Assembly: GCA_001683735.1 (NCBI GenBank) | Contig: LUGG01000052.1 | Span: forward strand, 1-64,000 | From: Grifola frondosa | Lineage: Eukaryota > Basidiomycota > Agaricomycetes > Polyporales > Grifolaceae | Direction of reading: 5' to 3' | DNA length: 64,000 nt | In this document: one piece after another, positions 1 to 12,517 of the stretch | How positions within the stretch are numbered: the first letter of the stretch is position 1 | Layout: the number at the start of each line of letters is the position of its first letter | Made by a program: the position numbers and the translations under genes | Notes under the pieces: generated by a model | The model's input: the letters and a program-made list of their open reading frames with translations, nothing else | Database searches by the model: none | Told to the model about the DNA's origin: nothing

Positions 1-1090
1 AAACCGGCTAAAAAAGCGAAGTATGACTACGTTCATGTATAATATATTGAATCATCATTCACTCTTCAAAACCAGGCTCGCAGATGACGCGCCGCCCCAA
101 CCCCACACGCAAAGCTCTGACGATGACATTCAAAAGGGCAAGACTCCCATGCAGCACGCTATAAATCTGCCACCCTTTTTAATTGCGTGCACGTAACATA
201 TTTGCATTCACGCCATACGTATACAGTCCCATCCACAAAGCGGCCCCTCCCCAATTAGACAACGAATACAGCCTTCGCACAGGCCCCAAGCACACGCCTG
301 ACTCCGTAAGTCAAAATCCGTTACAATTATCTGATATCGCTAACCAATTATCTTTCCGTACAGACCGCCTCCTCCCGTTCACGACGTCACCTCAATGGTC
401 TAGCACTCATCCATGCTCTTAAAGCCATCTGTCCTCCACAACGATTATTCTCATTCTCCCGACCAGGCCCCCTCCCCTCGGAGGAGACACAGTCTGCTCC
501 CTCAGTAACAAAGCCTATTTCCCCTCCCCAACACCCCTCCGCTATCATCAACCCGGGCTACTTGCCGGACGATTTCATAACGTCTGTAGTTCATTACATA
601 CTAATATCATATGATATGTCTATATCAGGCCCTAATTGCTTTGCAGACGCGTTACTGCATTCTTAACTTATGCCGATCATCGAGGAGGCCGTTTCTCTCC
701 TGCCAAAAAACCCAGGGGCCTCGTATGGGGCACCCCTACCATCCTGTGGGACGACCTCGACAAGTATCTGTGCCTCAAGAAAAAACTCGTCACGCGTGGT
801 CGTAGGGCGCGCGAAATCGTTGTGGTTCTTTGAGAAAAGCGGAACTCCCCAGGACCGTCCCAACATTGGAATCTGTCTTATTCGGCCTATTGACTGGCAG
901 GCCACCCGGCACCTTATCGACGACTACGCCTACCCCAAGACCAGTGCGCGCTTTTGTACATTCACTATTTAGCCCTTATTTTGAACACATTCACAGGGGA
1001 AATGCCTGACCCGATCTATGCGAATGAGACCCAGGACCAAGAATGAAATCCCCGAGACGGTAAGCATAACATGTCTCAATCGCTTATCGT
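1..1090. other. No supportable gene
   Basis: Only short overlapping open frames occur here, on both strands, and none shows a domain I recognise. The stretch around 611-970 has three competing frames of similar length, which is typical of non-coding or decayed DNA. I see no RNA gene and no clear repeat. Confidence 0.5.
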
Positions 1091-1092
1091 TC

Positions 1093-1372
1093 TCTAACGT
1101 CATTTAAAACTGCAGGCAGGCGCGTTCGAACGTGTGTATGAAGCCACCGAATGCTTCGGTCCCAAATCCTCCATGTCAACCATCAATGCCGCCGCGATCG
1201 CCAAGATATCGTACTCGTGGAGTGCTACCTCACGCGCCGGAGAATTGGCGGGACCAAATTTTCGAAACATTGGGAGGCATGGAAATGTGGATTCCAACTT
1301 CACAGCATCGCATTACTGCATTCTGCGCCGGACATACTGCAAGCTAGACGATGTTCGTCAAATCGAGAATAG
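1093..1372 (+). pseudogene. Possible relic of a conserved basidiomycete hypothetical gene
   Basis: Two plus-strand frames alternate here: one reads QAGAFERVYEATECFG and the next reads DIVLVECYLTRRR followed by a stretch ending in LHSIALLHSAPD. The second has the rhythm of an unnamed basidiomycete protein family, but I cannot name it. The change of frame within 100 bases and the lack of open extension on either side suggest a fragment. The call rests only on amino-acid pattern and is weak. Confidence 0.2.
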
Positions 1373-1379
1373 GTACGCC

Positions 1380-2640
1380 GTTCTCCTTGCATTCGCTTTC
1401 GTATATGACTTAACACTATAATGCTCGCGCATTGGACCACTGGCAAGTATCTATCTTCTCACTCTTTGTGACAAATCTGTCTTACCCTATGCTCATAGTG
1501 GTATTGATAATGTCGGGTTTGTTCTTGTGCAAAAGGTACGTGAGGATTTCTCGAGCATTATTCCTCAATCTCATTGGCATCGATCATTCAATTCTCAGTA
1601 CACGGTTGGCCGATGTCGCGGAAAGCGCACCGGTGAATTGCACACCGGTGCGGAATGCAACTCGAGTCTCCCATGTTTACACATGCCACATCCTTTTGCT
1701 CTCGACCGACTCTTTGCTGGTTCCTGCGCATGCGGACGAAGTACACGTTGAGCCGACCGCTGGTGAATCCGAACTATGATTTACTCGTTCTTCAACTCCG
1801 CCAAGGTAATGACAAGTTATGGATGCTTGTATTGGGCCGACATTGGAGTCGCCACCGCTCCTTTCTTCATGCAAAGGTTGTGCAAAGATGGCGCTGCACC
1901 AAGGGCAGGGTCGGTCGCGATTTCTTCTCCTTCCGTTTTTTTTTCTCCTCGTGGGCATGCAGTTCATGCCTCTAATTGGTGGTGGCTTGTCTGCCCTGTG
2001 TAGATAACTTCAAGCCAGAGTCAGTCGGCTCGGCGAAGCCCTGCACTATTGAGGTGGAGAATACGACCGTCGGCGTGGAACGTGCGGGTATCCAGGTATT
2101 GTATCCAGGTATGTTGCTGTTACTGCTGCTCCATTCTCTTACCTTTAATGAGATATCCACTCCGAGACTGAGGAGCGTGCACGTCTTCTTGGCACAGAGC
2201 AGCCTGCCAATCCAAGTCTTACGCTCGTTTTGCTGGTTGTTGCGCATGCGGATAGTACGTTATTAAAGGACTTCGGCTGACCCTGAATGTTCTTTATCAA
2301 ACCGTGTATCTATAACACTACGTCCCCCCTTGTGGCACCTTGGAAATATTGAATGTCGTTCACAGATGTTCGCCGCCAATATTAAATTACGATTGCTCAC
2401 ATGAGTAAAATTCACTAGTTAATATGTATATCACACAGCTAGCTATATAATCTTTGTCTCGCCTTAGTAAAACTTCTGTTGATACTAATATTCCCAAGAA
2501 CAGGCTATTGATGGCATCACGTTTGGTAGCCTCATGGCACGTCCCGTTAAGGAAATCCCCTCAGACGTGTCAGAGCCCCACACGAAAGAGTGAGTACACT
2601 TGTAGCATCTTTACATCTCAGTCATCTGAACATTTCTCCA
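1380..2640. other. No supportable gene
   Basis: Short overlapping open frames on both strands, with no recognisable motif and no consistent exon structure. A hydrophobic stretch occurs at about 1490-1580 in one frame but lacks convincing continuation. The region may be decayed coding sequence or intergenic DNA. Confidence 0.4.
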
Positions 2641-3495
2641 TCATCATGGATTTCATTCGTCGCCGTGAAAGCTCGGTAACACCGCTGCTCCTGGTCCGAG
2701 TCCTGGGACAATCAGTCGGCGGCGACGGCAAGAAAAATTGCAGGCGTTACTTGAATCTTTGCAAGCAGAATCCGAAACTGATATTCTAGGGAGACTTGTA
2801 TCTGCTTCTACGTTGAAGGAGACTGGATATGGTCTCAACATTCGCGATGGTAAAAAATGCATGAACGAAAGACAATCTTCTCATAGATCGAAGAACGGGT
2901 CGACAATGATAGGAGGGCCCTTAGAATTGATCTGGCTTTCTCGGATTATGCCATCCGACTATTGGAAGATCTACGATGTCTTCGACTCGATTTCCAGACA
3001 AGAATCATCTCGTTTTCCGTCGACCCTCGTCACTGGTCTTTATTAAGACCCGGCATTATCAGATACCCTTTGCGAGTCATCCTTTGACTATCCGCCACAC
3101 CCAAATGTCGGAAAATACGCCCTCAAACCCACTGTCCTCTGCAACAGGAATTTCTTAGAACACGAGAGCTGGCTCTTCTTTACCCGGACGACCTTGCAGG
3201 CTACGGAGAATCGAGGAGACGAAGCTGTTGCTACTGCTCGCGACCTGCTTTCCAATCAAGTGGAGAACGAAATTCGTCGTCTGTTCGATGTCAAAGTTTT
3301 GGAGTGGGAGAGGCAAAACTCTTGCCGCAATACTATTTCTGTCGATGAACGTTCGTTTCGGGTAATCAACGGTATGTGGGATTGATACATTATGCAGTGA
3401 TCCGTTTCATATTCAACATCTCATAACCAGATCGTTATTTTGACGTCCACTCGCACTCGTGGACCACCAGAAATACGATCATTCAGGCTTCATAT

Positions 3496-6400
3496 ATGCT
3501 CGTCCTCCTATTACACCTCATATACGGCCTACCCAGGAGGGCCATACAGGTGCTGTTGGCAGGACTGCTGTGCATCATCCGAGCTACTTTAAAGGCCGCC
3601 CATGGAGATTTGACTAAGGATGATCAACGTCTTCTCAATCAGATCTGTCGGGATCCCCAGACGGTGCTCGCCACCTTCGATTTAGAGCCATCTACACAGC
3701 TATATCTTTGCTGTCCAGAGTGTTACGCGCTGTATGACCTGATACCTCCCCTCCAGACAACTGCACTTTTCGAGCCACACGGACTAGTACTCCGTGTAAC
3801 GCTAAGCTATGGCGAAAATGCACTAGCCTTACGAATATCTCCCGCCTTCCCATCCGCCAATATCTTCACCAGTCACTGAAGCAATGGGTTGGAAGACTGT
3901 TATCGCGTGCAGATATTAAAGACCATCTGTACAAGGCTCCGGAGGAGAACAACAGCGGGGCCATGTCGGACATCTTCGACGGAGAAACTCTTCGTTTTTT
4001 CTTAGGTCCGGATGACAAACCGTTTCTCTCCGCATCTGCCTCGGAGGTGAGGTTGATATTCAGCCTCAACGTCGAGGGTTCAATCCTTTTCAAATGAAGG
4101 AGGCCAAACAGAAGGTAACAAGCACGGCCATGTATATGGTGTGCTTGAATCTTCCTCCTCATTTGCGCTACCTTCCAGAGAATGTGTACCTCGCCGGCGT
4201 CATACCCGGACCTGGAAAGCCACATCTGGACCAACTCAACCATTTCCTCGCTCTCATCGTAGATGAATTGGTGGATTTCTGGGATCCTGGAGTCGAATAC
4301 AGTCGCGCATGCAATTTCGTATCCGGTTGTCGGGCCCTCGCGGCTTTGGTCCCACTGGTGTGCGATGTTCCTGCCGCACGCCAAGTTGCTGGGCTTGGAT
4401 CTCATAATCACACGTACTTCTGCAGCTCTTGCAGACTACGGAGTGAGGAGATCGAGAATCTCGAACCCTCAACATGGCCTCCGCGTGACCTTGAATTTCA
4501 CCGCAGGAGTGCTGAGGAATGGAGGACGGCTGAAAGTGTGGCCGAACGGGAGGCCGCTTTCGAACGAAATGGCGGCATTAGATATTCAGAGCTGCTTCGT
4601 TTACCATACTGGGATCCTACCCGATACGTCGTGATCGACTCCATGCACGACCTTTACCTCGGCATTATCAAAAATCACATTCGAGAGATTTGGGGCATCA
4701 GTGTCAATGCTGATGATGGCAATGCAGAACAAGTAGCGAAGCCATCTCCTCCACGGCCAGATGCAAAGCAGATGGCGGATGCCACTCATTGTCTAATTTA
4801 CGGCTCTGAGAGTATGCTCAAAGCATGCGGTAAGCCTGCGTTATGGCATCTATGCGCGGACCGTAATCTGCGGCGTGCAGGGACGATCAAGGTGCTGATG
4901 AAACATCTTGTAAGATGGGTAAGTGCATTTCGCAGACACTTCGGATGGTACCCCAAGATTCATTATTCCATTCAAACACAGTGCAATCAGGAAGGGCTTC
5001 CGATCCAACAGGAATCACAGTCTCGGAAAGCTTCCACGGCAAAGACCCCTCTCCCACCTGCACCGACTGTGGCAGATTTGGTGTCACCAGATCAGCTTCC
5101 GCACGGTCCGACTGAAGAAGCTCTTGAAAAAGCTGAGAAGACCCTGAAGAATGCCATGTCAGAGAAGACTCTTCAAAATAAGAAGAAAGACGTATTAATC
5201 GCTTTGTGCGAAAGACGTGGATTGCTAACGGGGGGCACCAAAGCTGACCTTGCGCAGCGCTTGTTTGAATGGGTACGTTATCTGATCGTTGCCGTGCATT
5301 TCTACGTCCTGAAGTTAATAGCGCCAGTTGCATATCTCGACGACTCTCGGTGCGACGAAAGTTGGGGCGACAGATTTCGGGGCGGTAATTGTTGAGACGG
5401 CCGAACCCATATCGACAATTGTTGGGACGACCACGAATGCTGGAGACACTAACCTCATTTCGGGGGGTCTCAGGAAGTCACACCTTGAGAACCAAAAGGT
5501 CTGTAGAGTACTTCACAGATATATGAAATATAAAGTTTAATTTTTGCTTGCAGTCTGTTCCCCGAGCATTAGCATTACCTGAACGGAAAGATCCCAGACA
5601 CGGATGTCACGCGTTAGGCCGTCAAACCCTGGAAGAGTTCCACAAGGATCGATCTCGCATGTTGCTTCCGAGCTGGATAACCGCTGCACCTGCGGGATTC
5701 GGTACCACCCAGCACGGGAAGCTCAGCGCCGACCAATGGAAGACAGTCGGTACCATCAATCTTCCTGTTACCCTGATCAGGACATGGGGATCCGAAACTG
5801 GTAGGCGGTTAGAAATGCTGCATAACTTCATGGACGGAATCGAGGCAATCGAGGTGATAGGCTTGAGAGAAATCGACAACTCCCATATTCAAGTTGCAGG
5901 GCAATTCATGAAGAAATATCTGAAATCGCTGGTGACCCTGTACAAGGAAGCGAAGATCTTGCCCAACCATCATTTCGCACTACATTTTCCCGAATTTCTG
6001 CGATCGTTCGGACCTGTCCATGCCTGGAGAGCATATGCCTTCGAGCGGTTTAATTTTTTGCTGGAATCAACCAACACAAACAAGAATTTCGGTGCGCGTC
6101 TTACTCAGGGATTGGTCTAAACTAACATGTAGTTCCTAGGACAACTGGAAATGACCTATATGCGCATAGTTGTCGTGCGGCCAATATGCGACCCTTACTT
6201 CGTCATCCCGATATTCAGGAAACTTTAGATGAAGTCATTGCAGTTCACAACCAGCTGTCCGGTGAAGATAAGCGTGGAACACGGCTCAACGACGTCTTGC
6301 AGGGAGTAAAAGATGCATCGATTCAAGGCGATCCCGGGCCCAAATGCAAAGAGTTGTCTTTGGACGAAAGCACGTTTACCGAGTTGGTCCGCAGAGTGAA

Positions 6401-6968
6401 CTCCGGGACAGCCCCAAACACCTACGTGGACGAACGCCTGAAAGTGAAAGCACCTGGTGCATGCTTTTTATCTCGGAGAGCCGTTTATTGCACTCGTGTT
6501 TTGCTTTCAGGCATACAGTATAGGAACCATGACACTGCTCCAAGAGATAGCAATATCATCTTCCGTCTTCCAGGTTTTGACATAAATCCTGCCGGTCGCA
6601 TAAAGCTCATTTTTCTACATACAAGACCGACTGTAGGCGGGGTCAAGATTGTGGAAACATTCTTGGCCGTAGAGAGGTTGGTAGAGCTCAGCAAGAAGGA
6701 CGAACGTCTTGACAGGTTCCGGACGTTCAAATATGCTGGAGGTCGCTTGTGTTATGCCCGATATCAGGAACAGATCCACGTTATTCGTCCCGCGGATGTT
6801 GTTTGTCATTTTGCAAAGACACCCATGGACGAGTTGCAAATTAGCGAGAAGTGTGTCCACGTACGCCCTCTAGATCGAGTGAGTGGTTTGTTCCACGACG
6901 CATTGAAACTTCTTACGACATATTGTTTCGTAGCTTATGCGAATAGTAAACCTTCCACGATCAGATGA
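3496..6968 (+). pseudogene. Tnp2 family (Transposase_21) transposase, multi-exon, frameshifted
   Basis: This is a DNA-cutting transposase of the plant/fungal CACTA superfamily. The first block (3496-3880) reads VLLLHLIYGLPRRAIQVLL and contains a CPECYALYD zinc-like pair. The next exon has the DIFDGETLRFFLG motif. The long block 4094-5395 holds the catalytic-core signatures PYWDPTRYVVIDSMHDLYLG and LWHLCADRNLRRAGTIK. A SAP-like DNA-binding motif follows at 5172-5274. Later exons (5548-6120 and 6186-6968) carry FMDGIEAIEVIG, HFALHFPEFLRSFGP and AWRAYAFERFN, as in fungal Tnp2 tails. A one-base shift at the GGG run 4076-4078 separates the FSLNVE and GFNPFQ parts, and there is a gap in frame near 3850. 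Family assignment is firm; activity is doubtful. Confidence 0.85.
5172..5274 (+). other. SAP-like DNA-binding motif inside the Tnp2 transposase
   Basis: The segment reads KKKDVLIALCERRGLL, then GGTKADLAQRLFEW. This matches the SAP pattern: helix, turn, glycine-containing loop, 'K.dL..RL' helix. SAP motifs bind AT-rich or scaffold DNA. It sits between the catalytic core and the C-terminal block and is followed by a plausible intron donor (gggtacgt). The motif is seen directly; a role in recognising element ends is inference. Confidence 0.65.
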
Positions 6969-6971
6969 TTC

Positions 6972-7407
6972 TACGGCTATGCAATGATGACAGCGATCGT
7001 TGGCTGGTTCTTCTATAACCTATAGCGCGGCTGCTGTTCGGCAGACAATCTGGCCTTGTTGATTATGCGAGAAATGTACACCAGAATATTTATATTGTCA
7101 AGATATGATATAAAGTAGCGGTACATATGCGACGTGTGGGGATGGTGGTGTGTAGGGTCATGGAGCGCCCTGGTAGAAACCGGGGTGTCGAGTTCATCGG
7201 TGCATACTAGAATACGTTGCCAGGGGGGGCACAACATGAGCAGAGACTTGCTAATGTTTCGATTTCTCCTGCATGAAACAGAGTGCACATTGAATCCTTC
7301 TGAGGCGACGCGACAGCCGTGATTGCCGCGAGCGGCCAGTTGGTCGTGTGAGCGCTGAGCGCGAGCGGGAGGAGCGACAATGCTTACACGGTGCAGCCGC
7401 CGAAGGA
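6972..7407. other. Intergenic, no gene seen
   Basis: No recognisable coding sequence lies between the end of the transposase and the target duplication of the foldback element. Short open frames on both strands lack motifs. Confidence 0.5.
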
Positions 7408-7415
7408 GTGTCCGA
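7408..7415 (+). repeat. Left copy of an 8-bp target site duplication (GTGTCCGA)
   Basis: GTGTCCGA lies directly outside the left terminus and recurs exactly at 12872-12879 outside the right terminus. An 8-bp duplication fits the hAT superfamily and also Zisupton-type (KDZ) elements. Confidence 0.8.
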
Positions 7416-7768
7416 CACTTCAGGGCACTGTTTATCCCTAGCTCTTAGCCTCGACAGTTTCCATTGAAAGTCAAGGCTAATAGGCTCTCAGAGACTGGTC
7501 CTCCCATGGGATCTGAGTAAGGCCCATGGGCCCTAGTGGGAGGTCCCATTTTGTAGGAGGTCCTTTGATGGGAGGTACTGACATATTTTATAGGTACAGG
7601 TTCCAAATTCTAGGTCTTCCCAATAACATATGGACCTCCCATGTTTTGGTCACTTGTCACGGGGTGTTAGGGGTCAATATGGACATCCTGTAGCCAGAAT
7701 AAATATGAATCTCTTTATCGGTCAGTTACTATTTTATAACTAATTACTAATGCTTAGGACCTCCTAAC

Positions 7769-8490
7769 AGCATTTGTGGGACATCCTGTGCTAATATTGG
7801 GACATCCTGTACCAATATTGGGACATCCTCTACCAATGTTGGGACATCCTGTATTGATATCAGGACCTCCTATATCAATATCAGGACATCCTATATCAAT
7901 ATTGGGACATCCTCTACCAATGTTGGGACCTCCTGGACTAATGTTGGGACATCCTGTATTAACATCAGGACCTCCTGTATTACTTTTGGGATCTCCTGTA
8001 TAATGATTAGGACCTCCTATAAATATCAGGACATCCTATATCAATGTTGGGATCTCCTGCATTAATATCAGGACCTCCTGCATTAATATTGGGACCTCCT
8101 GCATTAATATTGGGACATCCTGTAGCAATGTTGGGACCTCCTGTACTAATGTTGGGACATCCTGTATTAATATCAGGACATCCTATATCAATGTTGGGAC
8201 ATCCTCTACCAATGTTGGGACATCCTGTATTAGTATCAGGACCTCCTGTATTACTTTTGGGATCTCCTGTATAATGATTGAGACCTTCTATAAATATCAG
8301 GACATCCTATATCAATATCAGGACCTCCTGCATTAATATTGGGACCTCCTGATTTACTATTAGGACCTCCTATATTAATATTGGAACACTCTATATTACT
8401 ATTGGGACCTCCTATAAATATCAGGACCTCCTGTATTAATATTGGGACCTCCTGCATTTAATATCAGGACCTCCGGTATTAATATTGGGT
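7769..8490 (+). repeat. 21-bp minisatellite, array 1, left arm
   Basis: This is a tandem array of about thirty 21-bp units of the form AATATTGGGACATCCTGTACC, with variants (GATATCAGGACCTCC and similar). Because 21 is a multiple of three, the array stays open and gives repetitive pseudo-proteins of the ILGHPVL kind. These are by-products of the repeat, not genes. Confidence 0.9.
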
Positions 8491-8581
8491 CATTTCACAT
8501 TTATTAATGGGAAATTTTCAGTACTCAGGTGATCTTGATAGCATTTATCGGAAAGTACATTTCTATTAACAGAACCTTTGG

Positions 8582-8830
8582 ATGATTGTAATACAATTAT
8601 GGCACTATTATAATATAATAATAGGACATTATAATATAGTATTAAATCACTATAGTATAATATGGGGTCATTGTATTATAATATTGGGATATTGTAAAAT
8701 AATACAGAATCATTGTAATACAATACTAGCACATTGTAATATAATATTGGAGCATTGTAATACAATATAACATCATTGTAATAATATTAAGGCTTTGTAA
8801 TATAATTTGAAATGGTTGTAATATAAATGT
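8582..8830 (+). repeat. 21-bp AT-rich minisatellite, array 2, left arm
   Basis: About ten units with the same 21-bp period as array 1 but a different consensus, roughly ATTGTAATACAATATTGGAGC. Many units are internally self-complementary (TTGTAATACAA). The shared period but different sequence suggests either deep divergence from a common array or selection for spacing. Confidence 0.85.
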
Positions 8831-9785
8831 AATATAATATAAATTTGTCATATGTCATGAAAAACACGCTTTTGATATATTTTGGCTTTAGCCACTATGT
8901 GTTTTTTTCTTCATTTCTCCCTCAACTCTCAGGTTTCCTGTACAGCTACTATAATGTTTGCTAGTATACTAGCAGCCAGCATTACAATGTGAACCCAACA
9001 CACCAGGTTCTGCTATTGCTATAACTTAGGACTAATAATTTTTTTAATATTCAAATATCTCCATATATAGTATTGATACTGATATGATATTTGCACACCC
9101 ATATTCGTATGTTGCGGGGCTTTCAGCAGATATAGCATTTGTCATATGTTGCGAAAACATACCGCATTTGATATGTTTTGGTTTCAGCCACCATATGTTT
9201 TTCTCTTTATTTCTCCCTCAATTCTGCACAGTTTTTCTTCATCTTGGGTTCGTCTGAAAGCGCTCATTGAGGAGAATCAGAATACGTACATATTTTCGTG
9301 TGATATTAAAATAAAAACATACCATTTTGGGCAGCCACTCCAGAGTGTTATGCTGAATTTCTCCCTCAAATCTTCACCAAATCTCTTGGTTGCTTTATAC
9401 CCTTTGTCGCCTAAATGTCCAATTTAATGTTCTGAATTTAGTTTGGCAGATTATAGGGCAGAAAACATACCAATTCTGGCAGCTGTAGGCTCAGCCACAC
9501 CAGAATTCCTTCCCCTCCTCCTTCCTCAATTCTTCATGGAATCTCTCAGTTTAATTTTCCCTTTGGTCCTATTTATGTGTTCTTTGATTCTATGCATAAT
9601 ACAGGATCCCAAACAATAATGGAATTTCGTCTCCCCCTGCTTTGCTGGCAGGTATCCCTCCCAATTTGGGAAATGAATAATGGACAGATTCTGGAATGCA
9701 GGGAAGGTCTGAAAGGTAGCAGTTATGTCGATAAAATGATGTTTTCCCTGAAATAATCCGTCTAGTATCCATCTCACAACACACA

Positions 9786-10496
9786 AACCAAGCTTGGGTG
9801 GCAGTTGCCACACTGATCACCCAATATCTTCCCATCCAGTTGCTTGTTTTTTATATTCTTTTGTGCACATATTCTGTATTATATGTTCCTCATAGAATAG
9901 TCCTTTTTTATGTCATTACTCCCAAATTTCACAGTGCTGCACCCCAAATACTTACATATGATCCCCCCTGCTACTGACCTTTGTGGCAGCTTTAAAAACC
10001 ATAATAATAAGGGGAAAATATAGTATACATGTGTATCTACAATACACAGTAAATATCAAGAGAATCCATGAGGAAGTGGGGGAGATATGGGGAGGATACC
10101 TAATTGTGGCTGAATTCTTAATACTGCTGCACTACTGCTGTACCAAGCTCAAGTCACCTGTGCTTGAATCAGGGGCAAATACACTGATCCCTTAATTACT
10201 CCCTCATTTCCTCATCATCTTGCATAATGTTAGACTTGTTTTAAAGCTATATTAGACCCCTATTGGGTCATTGAATCTGATCTTGGAATAAATTCCATAT
10301 AGTAGTACATTTGTGTGATCTATTGAGGAAGCTGATAAGGATTCCACCAACTGAGTTCCACTCTGATAAGCATGATTTTTGGCTAATGTGTGAATCCCAA
10401 TATATAAAATACACTGCAGAAGTCCGCTTGAAATTTGGGACAAATTCCATCTCGGAGGCCAGGAGGAATTGTTTCAGCCACCCCTGAATATTGTTA
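9786..10496. other. Unique central spacer of the foldback element
   Basis: This is the loop between the two arms. It is AT-rich and has no domain-bearing frame. It has a weak further inverted similarity at its edges (CAGCCACCC near 10476 against GGGTGGCAG near 9796), so the arms may once have reached further in. Confidence 0.75.
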
Positions 10497-11455
10497 TGTG
10501 TGTTGTGAGATGGATACTAGACGGATTATTTCAGGGAAAACATCATTTTATCGACATAACTGCTACCTTTCAGACCTTCCCTGCATTCCAGAATCTGTCC
10601 ATTATTCATTTCCCAAATTGGGAGGGATACCTGCCAGCAAAGCAGGGGGAGACGAAATTCCATTATTGTTTGGGATCCTGTATTATGCATAGAATCAAAG
10701 AACACATAAATAGGACCAAAGGGAAAATTAAACTGAGAGATTCCATGAAGAATTGAGGAAGGAGGAGGGGAAGGAATTCTGGTGTGGCTGAGCCTACAGC
10801 TGCCAGAATTGGTATGTTTTCTGCCCTATAATCTGCCAAACTAAATTCAGAACATTAAATTGGACATTTAGGCGACAAAGGGTATAAAGCAACCAAGAGA
10901 TTTGGTGAAGATTTGAGGGAGAAATTCAGCATAACACTCTGGAGTGGCTGCCCAAAATGGTATGTTTTTATTTTAATATCACACGAAAATATGTACGTAT
11001 TCTGATTCTCCTCAATGAGCGCTTTCAGACGAACCCAAGATGAAGAAAAACTGTGCAGAATTGAGGGAGAAATAAAGAGAAAAACATATGGTGGCTGAAA
11101 CCAAAACATATCAAATGCGGTATGTTTTCGCAACATATGACAAATGCTATATCTGCTGAAAGCCCCGCAACATACGAATATGGGTGTGCAAATATCATAT
11201 CAGTATCAATACTATATATGGAGATATTTGAATATTAAAAAAAATTATTAGTCCTAAGTTATAGCAATAGCAGAACCTGGTGTGTTGGGTTCACATTGTA
11301 ATGCTGGCTGCTAGTATACTAGCAAACATTATAGTAGCTGTACAGGAAACCCTGAGAGTTGAGGGAGAAATGAAGAAAAAAACACATAGTGGCTAAAGCC
11401 AAAATATATCAAAAGCGGTATGTTTTCATGACATATGACAAATTTATATTATATT

Positions 11456-11704
11456 ACATTTATATTACAACCATTTCAAATTATATTACAAAGCCTTAAT
11501 ATTATTACAATGATGTTATATTGTATTACAATGCTCCAATATTATATTACAATGTGCTAGTATTGTATTACAATGATTCTGTATTATTTTACAATATCCC
11601 AATATTATAATACAATGACCCCATATTATACTATAGTGATTTAATACTATATTATAATGTCCTATTATTATATTATAATAGTGCCATAATTGTATTACAA
11701 TCAT
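11456..11704 (-). repeat. 21-bp AT-rich minisatellite, array 2, right arm
   Basis: Reverse complement of the array at 8582-8830, with the same copy order; the two arms have not diverged in copy number. Confidence 0.85.
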
Positions 11705-11795
11705 CCAAAGGTTCTGTTAATAGAAATGTACTTTCCGATAAATGCTATCAAGATCACCTGAGTACTGAAAATTTCCCATTAATAAATGTGAAATG

Positions 11796-12517
11796 ACCCA
11801 ATATTAATACCGGAGGTCCTGATATTAAATGCAGGAGGTCCCAATATTAATACAGGAGGTCCTGATATTTATAGGAGGTCCCAATAGTAATATAGAGTGT
11901 TCCAATATTAATATAGGAGGTCCTAATAGTAAATCAGGAGGTCCCAATATTAATGCAGGAGGTCCTGATATTGATATAGGATGTCCTGATATTTATAGAA
12001 GGTCTCAATCATTATACAGGAGATCCCAAAAGTAATACAGGAGGTCCTGATACTAATACAGGATGTCCCAACATTGGTAGAGGATGTCCCAACATTGATA
12101 TAGGATGTCCTGATATTAATACAGGATGTCCCAACATTAGTACAGGAGGTCCCAACATTGCTACAGGATGTCCCAATATTAATGCAGGAGGTCCCAATAT
12201 TAATGCAGGAGGTCCTGATATTAATGCAGGAGATCCCAACATTGATATAGGATGTCCTGATATTTATAGGAGGTCCTAATCATTATACAGGAGATCCCAA
12301 AAGTAATACAGGAGGTCCTGATGTTAATACAGGATGTCCCAACATTAGTCCAGGAGGTCCCAACATTGGTAGAGGATGTCCCAATATTGATATAGGATGT
12401 CCTGATATTGATATAGGAGGTCCTGATATCAATACAGGATGTCCCAACATTGGTAGAGGATGTCCCAATATTGGTACAGGATGTCCCAATATTAGCACAG
12501 GATGTCCCACAAATGCT
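11796..12517 (-). repeat. 21-bp minisatellite, array 1, right arm
   Basis: Reverse complement of the array at 7769-8490, with matching unit variants in matching order. Tandem arrays normally change quickly, so this match implies recent arm duplication or ongoing correction between arms. Confidence 0.88.

Larger units (their letters stand above)
2640..6971 (+). mobile_element. CACTA/EnSpm-like DNA transposon carrying a Tnp2 transposase
   Basis: The element is defined by its transposase (see the separate entry). Upstream coding-like sequence from about 2640 (one frame reads LQALLESLQAESETDILG) resembles the poorly conserved 5' exons these fungal elements usually have. I could not find a convincing pair of CACTA-type terminal inverted repeats with a short target duplication, so both ends are approximate. 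The element is probably old or has lost its ends. Confidence 0.6.
7416..9785 (+). repeat. Left arm of the foldback element
   Basis: This arm is the reverse complement of 10497-12871. From outside in it holds a terminal region with several GGACCTCC/GGAGGTCC words, a 21-bp minisatellite (7769-8490), a second AT-rich 21-bp array (8582-8830), and diverged copies of a module containing CATATG, 'TTTGGTTTCAGCCACCA' and 'TTTCTCCCTCAA' at about 8850, 9141, 9310 and 9460. No gene is supported. Confidence 0.88.

Noticed and set aside
2330..7020. CACTA terminal inverted repeats for the Tnp2 element
   Set aside because: CACTACG at about 2318 has no matching inverted partner with a target duplication near 7 kb.
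7776..8274. Open frames encoding repeats of the form ILGHPVL
   Set aside because: They are by-products of a 21-bp tandem repeat whose period is a multiple of three; mirror frames occur in the other arm.
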